Shown: positions 25,210 to 34,406, numbered from the stretch's first letter. The stretch: DNA of 44,023 nt from an uncultured Corynebacterium sp. (GCF_902489365.1 NZ_CABTZR010000013.1:1-44023), one strand, 5' to 3'. Notes: generated from the sequence alone by a model not told the origin. Program-made: numbers and translations.

Positions 25210-28200
25210 CGGAAATCCCGCGAGCCGCGCGAGAGAGCCTCGCCGAAGGCCAGCGGCTCCAGCTGGTCCGCGGCAACGGTGACCGCGCCGGAAGCGTTCT
25301 GCACGATGCCGCGCACGATGAGCGCGGGCGCCGTCCGAGCCGTCACCTTATCCCGGGCCCACAGGCCAGGCGAGACCATCACGTTCATCAACCCGGTCTC
25401 ATCCTCCAAACCGAAGAAGACCACCCCGCCCGCGGTCTGCGGGCGCTGGCGGTGCGTGACCACCCCGGCGATGCGCACGCGGGTGCCATCCTCCACGCCC
25501 GGCAAATCCGCCGCCGATAGGATGCCGCGGGCCTGCAATTCCCCGCGGACCTGCTCCATCGGCTGCTGGTTGTGGGTCACGCCGGTGCTAGCCACGTCCG
25601 CCGCCATGAGCTCGAAGGCGCTCATACCCGGCAAGGACGGCGCCTCAATAGCAGACAGCCCCGGCAGCATCCCTGCCCGTTCTGTCGCGGCCACGCCCGC
25701 CTGCCACAGGGCTTGGCGCCGGTCCACCCCAAAGACATCCAAGGCACCCGCCACCGCGAGGGCCTCCACGTGATCAACGGTGAGATCGGCGCGGCGGGAG
25801 AGATCGGGGACGTCGGCAAACGGCGCGGCTGCCTCAATGCGGTCAGCGGCCTTATCACCCAAGCCTTTGATGAGGTTAAGGCCCAGCCGAATGCGCGCCT
25901 GGCCGTCCGCGCCCACCACCACGCGCGCCTCGCGGCCCGATTCGTTGACGCTGACCGGCAGCACCTCCACGCCGTGGCGGCGCGCATCCTGAATGAGGGA
26001 CTGCGGCGAATAGAAGCCCATCGGCTGCGCGCGCAGCAGGCCCACACAAAACTGCGCCGGATAATAGCGCTTAAACCACGCCGAAAAGTACACCAAGGAG
26101 GCAAAAGACTGCGAGTGTGACTCCGGGAAGCCATAGGCGGCGAAGGCCACGATCTTGGCCCACAGCTTGTCCGCGATTTCCCCGGTAATCCCGTTGGTCT
26201 CCTCTAGCCCCTCGTAGAAGCGCTGCTTGAGCGCTGCCATCTTGGCCGGCGAGCGCTTCGAGCCCATCGCGCGCCGCAGGTCGTCCGCCTCCGCGCCGCT
26301 GAACCCGGCGGCATCGACTGCAATCTGCATGAGCTGCTCCTGAAAGAGCGGAATTCCCAGTGTCTTGCCCAGGGACTTCTCTAGCACCGGATGGTCATAG
26401 GTGACCGGCTCCTTACCATCGCGGCGGCGCAGATAAGGGTGCACCGAACCACCCTGGATGGGGCCCGGCCGGATGAGTGCGACCTCCACGACGAGGTCGA
26501 AGAAGACCCGCGGTTTGAGCCTCGGCAGCGTGCTCAGCTGCGCGCGCGATTCCACCTGGAACACGCCCACCGCATCCGCGCGGCAGAGCATGTCATAGAC
26601 TTCCACGTCAGCTAGGTCTAGCTCCCATAAGTTGACCACCCGGCCGGTGCTCTCCTCCACCAAGTCCATCATGTGGTGCAGGGCTTCGAGCATGCCCAGG
26701 CCCAGCAGGTCGAACTTCACCAGCCCGGCCGCCGCACAATCATCCTTATCCCACTGCAGCACCGAACGGTTTTCCATGCGCGCCCATTCCACGGGCACAA
26801 CATCCGCAATCGGCCGGTCACACAGCACCATGCCGCCGGAGTGGATACCCAGGTGCCGCGGCTGGCCCAGGAACTGTTCGGCCAAAGATTCAACGGCGCT
26901 AGGCGCGGGCGCAATGCCCTTCGACCAGGCATCGGCCGAGCCCTGTGGGTAGCCCAACGCGCGGGCGGCATCCCGCAGCGCCCCTTTGCGCCGGTACGTA
27001 ATCACGTTGGCCACCTGCGCCGCCCTCTCGCGACCGTGTTTGGCATAGACGTACTGGATAACCTCCTCACGCCGCCCGGATTCAATATCAATGTCAATAT
27101 CCGGCGGGCCGTCACGATCCGGGGAGAGGAAACGCTCAAAGAGCAGGCCCGCGGAAATCGGCTCCGCATTCGTAATCCCCAAAGCGAAGCACACCGCCGA
27201 ATTCGCCGCCGACCCGCGCCCCTGACACAGGATGTTTTCCTGTTTACAAAAATCCACCAGATCACACACGATGAGGAAGTAGCCGGGAAAGCCCAGCTGC
27301 TTAACCACACCCAGCTCATACCACATCTGCTCCCACGCCCTGCGCTGAATCTCCGCGGGGCGCGTGGCATAGCGAACTGCCGCGCGCTCAAAGGTGAGGT
27401 GCTCCAGCCAGGACATCTCGGTATGCCCTTCCGGCACGTCGAAATCAGGCAGGTTGGGTGCCAAGGCTTCCCAGGTGAAACTGCAGTCCTCCAACACTCG
27501 GACGGTTTCCGCGATGAGTTCTGGACGCTCAGGCAGCAGGCGCGCCATCTGTTCCCCGGAGCGCAGCCAGGACGAGCCCATGGGGTGGGAGTTGGGGGAG
27601 GCGTCGGCAAGCGCGAGGCGTCTAGACAGGGCTTGTTTGGCCCCGGCCAGCCGCGCCTGGTCCCGCGTAGCGGCAGCCGGGTGGGCGGTAGCAATGGCGC
27701 GCGGAACCGGCAAAGAATCCAACAGTAGGTGGTGGTCGGCATCCTCCGGGAGCTGGGTACACGCATACTCCAAAACCATGCTGTCTATTTTTATTCCCTC
27801 GACCAGAAGATCGAAATGCTCCGCCCATTCCCAGTCCACCAGAAAGAGGCACTCATCCTGCAGCTGCACACCAATCTCCGCCAGGGGAGGATAGGACACG
27901 ACCCCCTTCTCCCCCGCCTCCATGTGGGCGCGGGAAATGAGCCGGGATAGCCGCCGATAGCCCTCCGGGGTGCGCGCCAGGACGGTCAGCGGGGCCGGGC
28001 CGAGGCTAAGCTCCGCACCAAAGACTGCGGGCAGACCAACCTTGGCGGCGGCCTCCGCAAACTTCATGAGGCCATAGAATCCATCCCGATCTACCAGCGC
28101 AATCCCCCGCAAACCCAGCTCGACGGCGCGCGCCACGAGCTCCTCCGGCTCGGAGGCGCCATGCAGGAAGCTATAGGAACTTACCGCGTGCAGCTCCGCG

Positions 28201-28343
28201 AAAGGCACGGAAGAATGCCCCACTTTCGGCGCGTCCGTGGCCTGCGGCAGATGGTCCACCGACACCGGAATGGGCCCCGGGCGGCCAGAGAGAATCCTCT
28301 CCACCCGGGACCACGGCAGCGCCTCACCCCCATTGAATCTCAT
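25206..28343 (-). CDS. dnaE2: Error-prone DNA polymerase III alpha subunit
   Basis: C-family polymerase of the ImuA'-ImuB-DnaE2 mutasome, which does SOS-induced translesion synthesis. The 1045-residue product has an N-terminal PHP domain in which the first metal motif reads ELHAVSSYSFLHGAS (second His lost, typical of DnaE2), the catalytic aspartates in PPDIDIDIES (Asp415, 417, 419), and an OB domain near the C-terminus (VRIAGVVTHRQRPQ). The start is set at ATG 28343 because the promoter (TTGACT, 16-bp spacer, TATAGT) ends 10 nt upstream; an 18-codon longer frame runs back through it. A LexA-like box lies in the promoter spacer. imuA'-imuB lies 6 kb away on the same strand. Confidence 0.95.
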   Translation of the reverse strand: MRFNGGEALPWSRVERILSGRPGPIPVSVDHLPQATDAPKVGHSSVPFAELHAVSSYSFLHGASEPEELVARAVELGLRGIALVDRDGFYGLMKFAEAAAKVGLPAVFGAELSLGPAPLTVLARTPEGYRRLSRLISRAHMEAGEKGVVSYPPLAEIGVQLQDECLFLVDWEWAEHFDLLVEGIKIDSMVLEYACTQLPEDADHHLLLDSLPVPRAIATAHPAAATRDQARLAGAKQALSRRLALADASPNSHPMGSSWLRSGEQMARLLPERPELIAETVRVLEDCSFTWEALAPNLPDFDVPEGHTEMSWLEHLTFERAAVRYATRPAEIQRRAWEQMWYELGVVKQLGFPGYFLIVCDLVDFCKQENILCQGRGSAANSAVCFALGITNAEPISAGLLFERFLSPDRDGPPDIDIDIESGRREEVIQYVYAKHGRERAAQVANVITYRRKGALRDAARALGYPQGSADAWSKGIAPAPSAVESLAEQFLGQPRHLGIHSGGMVLCDRPIADVVPVEWARMENRSVLQWDKDDCAAAGLVKFDLLGLGMLEALHHMMDLVEESTGRVVNLWELDLADVEVYDMLCRADAVGVFQVESRAQLSTLPRLKPRVFFDLVVEVALIRPGPIQGGSVHPYLRRRDGKEPVTYDHPVLEKSLGKTLGIPLFQEQLMQIAVDAAGFSGAEADDLRRAMGSKRSPAKMAALKQRFYEGLEETNGITGEIADKLWAKIVAFAAYGFPESHSQSFASLVYFSAWFKRYYPAQFCVGLLRAQPMGFYSPQSLIQDARRHGVEVLPVSVNESGREARVVVGADGQARIRLGLNLIKGLGDKAADRIEAAAPFADVPDLSRRADLTVDHVEALAVAGALDVFGVDRRQALWQAGVAATERAGMLPGLSAIEAPSLPGMSAFELMAADVASTGVTHNQQPMEQVRGELQARGILSAADLPGVEDGTRVRIAGVVTHRQRPQTAGGVVFFGLEDETGLMNVMVSPGLWARDKVTARTAPALIVRGIVQNASGAVTVAADQLEPLAFGEALSRGSRDFR
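27599..27615 (+). repeat. Representative copy of the dispersed word GRGGCGTCGNNAAGC
   Basis: GAGGCGTCGGCAAGCGC inside dnaE2 is a full-length example of a word found 34 times in the window as CGTCGNNAAGC or its complement. The two central bases vary freely. In dnaE2 it is read on the coding strand as Leu-Ala-Asp-Ala, with the otherwise uncommon Leu codon CTT. Confidence 0.8.
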
Positions 28344-28353
28344 AGCCCCACAC

Positions 28354-28381
28354 ACTATATTCGAACACGTATTCCAGTCAA
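28354..28381 (-). promoter_or_regulatory. dnaE2 promoter with LexA (SOS) box
   Basis: On the minus strand, TTGACT (28376-28381) and TATAGT (28354-28359) are separated by 16 bp. Between them TCGAACACGTATTCCA (28361-28376, plus strand) matches the actinobacterial LexA consensus TCGAAMANNTGTTCGA at 12 of 14 informative positions. LexA bound here would cover the whole promoter. Confidence 0.8.
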
Positions 28382-28406
28382 GGTTTTCGTTGAACAAACA
28401 CCCGGA

Positions 28407-28455
28407 TAGACAAAGCGGTTCAATCGTTGCTAGTTTTTCGTGCAGTGCATACTCC
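28407..28455 (+). promoter_or_regulatory. metQNI promoter with McbR-like operator
   Basis: TAGACAAAGCGGTTCA (28407-28422) differs by one base from the reverse complement of the metY-proximal site. It lies directly upstream of a possible -35 TTGCTA (28427-28432) and -10 TACTCC (28450-28455) at 17-bp spacing. This ties methionine uptake to the same putative repressor as metY-metX. McbR identity is inferred from the TAGAC half-site. Confidence 0.6.
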
Positions 28456-28507
28456 TGCGGTGATACGACTTACCGCACAAACCAAGAAGGGACACTAGGA
28501 ACCCACT

Positions 28508-29398
28508 ATGAGCATCCGTCGCGTACTTGCTGCCACCTCGGCAGCCGTCATCGCCGCAACCGGCCTGGTTGCGTGCTCCTCAGACTCCGCTGAGTCCGAG
28601 AACTCCGGCGAGGCCATCACCAAAGACTCCACCATCACCATCGGTACCACCGACGCCAACATGGAAGAGTGGGCCGTCTTCCAGGACCTGGCCAAGGAAG
28701 CCGGCTACGACATCAAGCTGGAGAACTTCGCCGACTACAACACTCCGAACCAGGCTCTGGACCAGGGCCAGCTGAGCACCAACAAGTTCCAGCACCTGAA
28801 GTTCCTGGCTGAGTACAACAAGGGCAACGGCACCGACCTGGTCCCGCTGGCTGCCACCGAGATCTACCCGCTGGCTATCTACTGGAAGGACCACAAGGAC
28901 CTCGCTGGCATCGAGGGCCAGGAAATCGCCATCCCGAACGACTCCACCAACCAGGGCCGCGCCATCGGCCTACTGGTCCAGGAAGGCCTGGTCACGCTCA
29001 AGGAGAACAGCCCGCTGACCCCGACCCCGCTGGACATCGATGAAAAGAAGTCCAAGGTCACGGTCACCCCGGTGGACGCCGCGCAGACCCCGGCCGCCTA
29101 CGGCGAGGGCAAGCCTGCCGTTATCAACAACTCCTTCCTCGAGCGCGCCGGCATTGACCCGCAGTCCGCCGTTGCTCAGGATGATCCGGACTCCACCGAA
29201 GCCGAGCCCTACATCAACGTCTGGGCCGTGCGTGCCGACGACGCCGATAACGAAACCCTCCACGAGCTGGCCAAGCTGTGGAAGGACCAGAAGGTCACCG
29301 ACGCGGTCCTGAAGTCCTCCGGCGACACCGCCGTGGCCGTGGACCGCTCCCAGGAAGAGCTCCAGGAAATCCTGGACCGCCTCGAAGAGCAGGTCTAA
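28508..29398 (+). CDS. metQ: Methionine ABC transporter substrate-binding lipoprotein
   Basis: A 296-residue NlpA/MetQ lipoprotein that captures methionine outside the membrane for MetNI. The signal peptide ends in LVACSS with lipid-anchoring Cys23. ITIGTTDANMEEWAVFQDLAKEAGYDIKLENFADYNTPNQAL is the family's first lobe, and GQEIAIPNDSTNQGRAIGLLVQEGLVTL the second, with the ligand-contacting NDSTNQGRA. AGAAGGG precedes the start. The gene heads metQ-metN-metI, but a strong hairpin separates it from metN. Highly C-biased codons suggest strong expression. Confidence 0.94.
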   Translation: MSIRRVLAATSAAVIAATGLVACSSDSAESENSGEAITKDSTITIGTTDANMEEWAVFQDLAKEAGYDIKLENFADYNTPNQALDQGQLSTNKFQHLKFLAEYNKGNGTDLVPLAATEIYPLAIYWKDHKDLAGIEGQEIAIPNDSTNQGRAIGLLVQEGLVTLKENSPLTPTPLDIDEKKSKVTVTPVDAAQTPAAYGEGKPAVINNSFLERAGIDPQSAVAQDDPDSTEAEPYINVWAVRADDADNETLHELAKLWKDQKVTDAVLKSSGDTAVAVDRSQEELQEILDRLEEQV

Positions 29399-29416
29399 GC
29401 CCGCGTAATCCACATG

Positions 29417-29457
29417 TCCCCCGCGTTCACGCTTGATTGCGTGACCCGGGGGATTTT
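29417..29457 (+). terminator. Intrinsic terminator/attenuator between metQ and metN
   Basis: TCCCCCG (29417-29423) pairs with CGGGGGA (29447-29453) and TCACGC (29427-29432) with GCGTGA (29439-29444), loop TTGATT, small internal loop, followed by TTTT. It begins 19 nt after the metQ stop and ends about 55 nt before the metN start. Partial termination here would give more binding protein than transporter. Confidence 0.8.
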
Positions 29458-29509
29458 GCCCGTTACTCCCTCCTCACTCACTACACGGACACGTACAAAG
29501 GAAACCCAC

Positions 29510-30553
29510 GTGACTGAACAAACTGGCGCCCACCGGGGCACCCGGATTGAATTCCGCAACATCACCAAAGTCTTTAAAAACAAGAAAACCACCACGAAAG
29601 CGCTTGACGACGTCTCTTTGACCGTCGAGCCCGGCGAAATCATCGGCATCATCGGTTTCTCCGGCGCGGGTAAGTCCACGCTGGTGCGCATGATCAACGG
29701 CCTGGATAAGCCGACCTCGGGGCAGCTGCTTCTCGACGGCACCGATGTCGTCCCCCTCCCCGAATCCAAGCTGCGGGGCATCCGCCGCAACATCGGCATG
29801 ATCTTCCAGCAGTTCAACCTCATGTCCTCGCGCACCGCGGCGGGCAATATTGAGTACCCGCTGAAGCTGCAGGGCGTCGAGAAGCAGGAGCGTAAAAAGC
29901 GCGTGCAGGAGTTGCTGGAGTTCGTTGGCCTGGCGGACAAGGGCGATAACTACCCGGAGCAGCTCTCCGGCGGCCAGAAGCAGCGCGTGGGCATCGCCCG
30001 CGCCCTGGCTAATAACCCTTCCCTGCTGCTGGCGGACGAGGCTACCTCGGCGCTCGACCCCACCACCACCCACGAGGTCCTCGACCTGCTGCGCAAGGTC
30101 AACCGCGACCTCGGCATCACCATCGTGGTCATCACCCACGAGATGGACGTCGTGCGCTCCATCGCCGACAAGGTAGCCGTCATGGAAAACGGCCGCGTCA
30201 TTGAGGCCGGCAGCGTCTATGAGGTCTTTTCCAATCCGCAGACCAAGGTGGCGGAGAAGTTCGTGGCCACCTCACTGCGCAACACCCCGGACGTCGTTGA
30301 GGCCGATGACCTGCTGGCCCACGAGGGACGTTTGTTCACCATCAACCTGACGGAAAAGTCGGGCTTCTTCGACGCCGCCGGCAAGCTCGCAGACAAGGGC
30401 GTGTCCATCGCCGTGGTCCACGGCGGCATCACCACCCTGCAGAAGCATTCCTTTGGCAAGATCACCGTGCGCCTCAACGGCCCGGATGCCGCCATCGAAG
30501 ACTTCTACGCACATATGCAACGCACCACCGACATTGAGGAGATCCAACGATGA
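29510..30553 (+). CDS. metN: Methionine ABC transporter ATP-binding protein
   Basis: A 347-residue ABC ATPase. Walker A is GFSGAGKST, the signature LSGGQKQRVGIARAL, Walker B LLADEATSALD, and the H-loop His lies in VVITHEMDVV. After about residue 240 comes the NIL domain, which binds methionine and inhibits transport. The start is GTG 29510, with AAAGGAAA (29497-29504) upstream; the longer frame to 29414 runs through the terminator hairpin and is rejected. It overlaps metI by 4 nt (ATGA). Confidence 0.95.
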   Translation: MTEQTGAHRGTRIEFRNITKVFKNKKTTTKALDDVSLTVEPGEIIGIIGFSGAGKSTLVRMINGLDKPTSGQLLLDGTDVVPLPESKLRGIRRNIGMIFQQFNLMSSRTAAGNIEYPLKLQGVEKQERKKRVQELLEFVGLADKGDNYPEQLSGGQKQRVGIARALANNPSLLLADEATSALDPTTTHEVLDLLRKVNRDLGITIVVITHEMDVVRSIADKVAVMENGRVIEAGSVYEVFSNPQTKVAEKFVATSLRNTPDVVEADDLLAHEGRLFTINLTEKSGFFDAAGKLADKGVSIAVVHGGITTLQKHSFGKITVRLNGPDAAIEDFYAHMQRTTDIEEIQR

Positions 30554-31230
30554 ACGTCACTTACCTCGCGCAGGCCAATTGGGATCGACTGGGTGGCACG
30601 CTTGTCGACGCCATCAAGGACACCCTCATCATGGTCGCCACCACCCTGGTGGTGGCCGGCATCATCGGCTTGGTTCTCGGCATCCTGCTCTACACCACCC
30701 GCCCGGGCGGCATCCTGCAGAACAAGCCCATCTACTTCATCATCAACATCCTGGTGAACTTTGTTCGCCCGATTCCGTTCATTATCTTGCTGGCTTTTGT
30801 CCAGCCGCTGACTGTGGCGGTGCTGGGCAGCTCTATCGGCCGCGAGCCGGCGACCTTCGTCATGGTTATTGCGGCTACGTTCGCGGTGGCGCGCATCGTG
30901 GAGCAGAACCTCGTGGCGCTGGATCCGGGCGTGATTGAGGCGGCCCGCGCGATGGGTGCTTCGCCGTGGAAGATCATCACCACGGTCATCATTCCGGAGG
31001 CGCTCGGCCCGCTGGTGCTGGGCTACACCTTCCTGTTCATCGGTATCGTCGACATGTCCGCGATGGCCGGCTACGTCGGCGGCGGTGGCTTGGGTGACTT
31101 TGCCATCGTCTACGGCTACCGCGCCTTCGAGTGGGAGGTCACCGTGGTGGCTACCCTCATCATCATTGTGCTGGTGCAGGCAGCGCAGTTCTTCGGCAAC
31201 TGGCTCTCGGCCAAGATTATGCGCCGCTAA
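30550..31230 (+). CDS. metI: Methionine ABC transporter permease
   Basis: A 226-residue inner-membrane permease with five predicted helices. The coupling helix EAA motif is visible as EAARAMGASPWKIITTVIIPEALGP, and the FVRPIPFIILLAFVQPLT and MAGYVGGGGLGDFAI stretches are characteristic of MetI. It overlaps metN by ATGA, ensuring coupled synthesis. The last 14 nt overlap the convergent sucrase/ferredoxin-like gene. One copy of the repeated word is at 30600. Confidence 0.95.
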   Translation: MNVTYLAQANWDRLGGTLVDAIKDTLIMVATTLVVAGIIGLVLGILLYTTRPGGILQNKPIYFIINILVNFVRPIPFIILLAFVQPLTVAVLGSSIGREPATFVMVIAATFAVARIVEQNLVALDPGVIEAARAMGASPWKIITTVIIPEALGPLVLGYTFLFIGIVDMSAMAGYVGGGGLGDFAIVYGYRAFEWEVTVVATLIIIVLVQAAQFFGNWLSAKIMRR

Positions 31231-32104
31231 CCGCGACGCGACGCGCGACGTAGATTCGAGAGGTCTTCGGTTCGTCTCCACAGGAGGAGACGACGCCGGA
31301 GGCCTCTTTTTCTTCCAACTCCACGTCCCATGCGCGGCCGTCGCGGTGACGGACAACCACGACGCTATTCTTCGCGGCGGTGTTGTCCGCCGCGGTGTTG
31401 TTCGACACGTCGACGGTGAGGTCGCCGTAGTGGAGGGTCTCGGAGGCGTCGAGAAGCTGGCGCGCCACCGCAAGCTCCGCCACCTGACCTTGGGGCGTGG
31501 TGAGACCGGAACCACGGTTGGCGGGGTAGAAATACTCGCCGTGCAGTGCCTTGCCCACGAGCTCACGGCCGGCCTCCACGTTGAGGCGGCCAAAGGAATA
31601 GCCCCACGGCATCAGCAGCACCGACGGCGCAAAGCGGTGGCCTTTGGTGTGGGAGGTTTCCCACACGGTCTCCTCAAATTCACACGCCAGGGAGGCAGCC
31701 AGCGGGCGCCCCTTGATTGCGCAGCAGGCATCGCGCTTGGCGTGGGTGCACACAAGCACCAGCGGCAGACACGTGCCGGTGGGGTGCTCCAGATCCAAGT
31801 CAAGAATGTCCTCCGGGCCGTTCAGGACATAATCTTGCACCAGTCCCTCGCGCGCCCACACGACGAAACAACGAAAGCGCCCCGTCCCCCGCTCATGCCC
31901 GGCGCGCCCTGGGCGGCGAATGAGCTGCAGGCCCGCCACGCCCTTGAGCTTGGACTTGAGCTTCTCGGTGAGACCTGGTCCAAAGGTGTGGCCGTCGAGC
32001 ACGTCGCGCGACCACGCCGTGGGCCACTCAAAGAGGACGTACACAGATTCTTGTTTCGCGGTACCAGCCAGGGGCTCAACCTGGACGTCGGAGCAGAAGG
32101 TCAT
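31217..32104 (-). CDS. Sucrase/ferredoxin-like family protein
   Basis: A 295-residue protein of the Suc_Fer-like family. The signatures are CTHAKRDACCAIKGRPLA, holding the cysteines of a thioredoxin-like 2Fe-2S ferredoxin fold, VWETSHTKGHRFAPSVLLMPWGYSFGRL, and an early Cys4 at the N-terminus. Despite the family name, a sucrase activity is doubtful; electron transfer is more likely, but no partner is encoded nearby. TAAGAT (32111-32116, minus strand) ends 6 nt before the ATG without a ribosome-binding site, so the mRNA is probably leaderless. Confidence 0.88.
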   Translation of the reverse strand: MTFCSDVQVEPLAGTAKQESVYVLFEWPTAWSRDVLDGHTFGPGLTEKLKSKLKGVAGLQLIRRPGRAGHERGTGRFRCFVVWAREGLVQDYVLNGPEDILDLDLEHPTGTCLPLVLVCTHAKRDACCAIKGRPLAASLACEFEETVWETSHTKGHRFAPSVLLMPWGYSFGRLNVEAGRELVGKALHGEYFYPANRGSGLTTPQGQVAELAVARQLLDASETLHYGDLTVDVSNNTAADNTAAKNSVVVVRHRDGRAWDVELEEKEASGVVSSCGDEPKTSRIYVARRVAVSGA

Positions 32105-32202
32105 GGCGCCATCTTAACTGGCATCACTTTCTTCACAACAATGTGGTTACGATGCCTAGCTCGATGCATATAATCCCGTGTGGTGCCGCTACGCTCGAAG
32201 TT

Positions 32203-32856
32203 ATGCCGAAACACAGTCTCTTGCGCACAGCCGCCCCCGTGGCCGCACTCGTTGTCTCGGGTGCGCTCGTGCTTCAGGGATGCGCTCCATCTTCCTCCCC
32301 GGATGACAGGACCGGCGACCCCACGAAGACTCTCGACGCCACCCTGTCCGGCGCCTCCACCTCCACCGCTACCGTCACTCCCACGGCGCCCTCCCCCGCC
32401 GCACCGGCTGGGCTGACCCCGCTGGGGGACGCCAACCTGGAGATGAAAACCCTCCGCCCGCCGGCCCCCTCGGAACTGGTGGTGACTGATGTCCGCGTGG
32501 GCAAGCACGAAGGATTTGACCGCGTGGTCTTCGAGTTCGTCGGGGATGGTTCGCCGGGCTGGTTCATCGATTACACCGATTCCCCCGCCCAACAAGGCTC
32601 CGGTAACCCGATTGCCTACGAAGGTTCCACCGCGCTCGACGTCAGCATTGACGGCACCGCCTACCCCTTCCAGCTCAACATGGAAGACCCGAATATCGGC
32701 ACCGTAAACGGCGCCGGCGGCCTAGTTACCCAGGTGGTCAGCGGCGGCACCTTCGAAGCCCGCTCGCAATTCGTTATCGGGCTTAATGAACGCCACCCGT
32801 ATTCGGTCCAGGTGCTCAAGGCGCCGACGCGCCTGGTTATCGACATCTTGAACTAA
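32203..32856 (+). CDS. AMIN-like domain lipoprotein
   Basis: A 217-residue secreted lipoprotein. The signal peptide ends LVLQGCAPS with lipid-anchoring Cys27, followed by a Ser/Thr/Pro-rich linker (about 28-75) and a β-rich domain (LVVTDVRVGKHEGFDRVVFEFVGDG...FIDYTD...YSVQVLKAPTRLVIDI) matching the AMIN-like proteins of actinobacteria. A cell-wall or periplasmic-space role is likely but unproven. ATG 32203 is chosen because TACGCT (32190-32195) ends 7 nt upstream and because a signal peptide starts there; the longer frame to 32143 lacks support. It is convergent with imuB, with 5 nt between the stops. Confidence 0.84.
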   Translation: MPKHSLLRTAAPVAALVVSGALVLQGCAPSSSPDDRTGDPTKTLDATLSGASTSTATVTPTAPSPAAPAGLTPLGDANLEMKTLRPPAPSELVVTDVRVGKHEGFDRVVFEFVGDGSPGWFIDYTDSPAQQGSGNPIAYEGSTALDVSIDGTAYPFQLNMEDPNIGTVNGAGGLVTQVVSGGTFEARSQFVIGLNERHPYSVQVLKAPTRLVIDILN

Positions 32857-32861
32857 GCAGT

Positions 32862-34406
32862 TCAAGCATAGGTTGCCTCCACAGACCAGCGCCCGCCTGC
32901 CCACACGAGGAGCCAGGCGCGCTGGCCTTTCTCGTTTTCTCCGACGACTTGCAGGCGCGCGCAGCGCTGCGCCGCACCTGCTTCCCACCACCCGGCGTCC
33001 ACGGGCCACGGGCCGGCCCAGCCGGTCACCAGGTAGCGGTGGCGCCCCCACCCCAGGCCCGCCGGCTCCCCGGAAAGGAGGGCCTCGGCGGTGACGATGA
33101 CGTCCTTCGAAGAGACGTCGATAAGCCGAATCCGCGCAGCCGGGTGGGCCAAGCTCGCCGGAAGCGGCGCCGGGATGCGCCCCGGCCACGTGCCCTCCGG
33201 CTGCGGATCGCGCTGCTCACCGTAGGGAACGTACTCGATGCGCTCGGCCACCCCGCGCCCGGCCGCCGGGCGGGGCTGCAACACGCGGTCTACGCCCAGC
33301 TGGGATTGCACCCGCGCGATAACGCGCTTAGCTTGCTCGGCGGATTCACCCGCGCCCCACAGGAGCCCATCCCCCGGCGGGGCGACCTCCACCGGCTCCA
33401 ACGCCAGCTTGGCGATGCCCCCTCCCTCACCCGGCGCACTCCCCGCCCGCGCAGCACTCAGCCAGCCATCGAGCTGCCAGCGCACGCGATCCGCCGTAGC
33501 GGCCTCGCTGAGCGCTTCCTGGGTACGCCAGAGCCGCTCCAGGCGCTCGCCGCCCTCGAACTCCGCGGCAACGCGCAGACGCAGGCACACCACGCCGGCC
33601 TCATCGAGCACCACGTGCAGGCGCGCCGCGAGCTGGCGCGCGGCAAAGGCCGCGGCGTCCACGCGCTCCAGGGGTTCTTCGAAGCCCTGCTCCACACCCA
33701 AGTCGGGGCGCGCAAGCTCCGGCGCCACGCGCCGATCCGGTGCGGCCGCGGCCACCGCGTGGCACCGCCGTCCAGCCTCGCCGAAACGGGTGGTGACTTG
33801 GCGCAGCGGCAGGCCCGCCAGCTCCCCTAACGTGCGCACGCCCAGCTGCTCCAAGGCATGCACCACGTCCGCCGAACACCCCAGCGCCACCTCCGCGGCC
33901 AATACTCCTACCGGCTGCTGAGCCAGAAAGTCGCGCGAGCCGCCTGCCGGGACTACCGCACCCAGGTTGCGGTGGCGCGCGGCAATCAACGCGGTGGCAA
34001 TCTCGTCGGCGACGCCGACGGTGGCGTCGAGGTGGGATCTGGAGGTGGCGTCGACAAGCATCTCCACCGCCTTCGCCTCACTGCCGTGGAAACGCCCGGC
34101 CGCGCCCGCGTCCACGATGACCAGCCCAGGGCGCAACACCTCCACCGACGACGCCACCGCGTCCAGCCCCGCGGCAATCTCCGCGAACACCACCCCGTCC
34201 CGGTCCGGGTTGGCCTCCTCCACGCGCAGCTCCGGCAGGACGGCTTGGGCTTGGCGCACCCGCATCCCGCGGCGCACCCCCGCCCGACGCGCCGCCGCGT
34301 TGCACACAACGACGCGGTGCTGGGACACGATGGCGCACGCCTCCCTGCTATCCTCCTGCAGCGCTTGGATGGGCCAATCCGGGAACCACAGCGCCGCGAC
34401 CCTCAC
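32862..34406 (-). CDS. imuB: ImuB, Y-family polymerase-like mutasome adaptor
   Basis: A 514-residue protein related to Y-family polymerases but serving as the hub that links DnaE2, ImuA' and the sliding clamp. The N-terminus RVAALWFPDWPIQAL is the ImuB version of motif I, where the catalytic acidic residues are not conserved; ARRAGVRRGMRVRQAQAVLPEL and the helix-hairpin-helix stretch LEQLGVRTLGELAGLPLRQVTTRFGE follow. The start is GTG 34406, overlapping the imuA' stop as GTGA, rather than the longer frame to 34448. Three repeated-word copies or partial copies lie in or near it (33116, 34049, 34475). Confidence 0.9.
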   Translation of the reverse strand: MRVAALWFPDWPIQALQEDSREACAIVSQHRVVVCNAAARRAGVRRGMRVRQAQAVLPELRVEEANPDRDGVVFAEIAAGLDAVASSVEVLRPGLVIVDAGAAGRFHGSEAKAVEMLVDATSRSHLDATVGVADEIATALIAARHRNLGAVVPAGGSRDFLAQQPVGVLAAEVALGCSADVVHALEQLGVRTLGELAGLPLRQVTTRFGEAGRRCHAVAAAAPDRRVAPELARPDLGVEQGFEEPLERVDAAAFAARQLAARLHVVLDEAGVVCLRLRVAAEFEGGERLERLWRTQEALSEAATADRVRWQLDGWLSAARAGSAPGEGGGIAKLALEPVEVAPPGDGLLWGAGESAEQAKRVIARVQSQLGVDRVLQPRPAAGRGVAERIEYVPYGEQRDPQPEGTWPGRIPAPLPASLAHPAARIRLIDVSSKDVIVTAEALLSGEPAGLGWGRHRYLVTGWAGPWPVDAGWWEAGAAQRCARLQVVGENEKGQRAWLLVWAGGRWSVEATYA

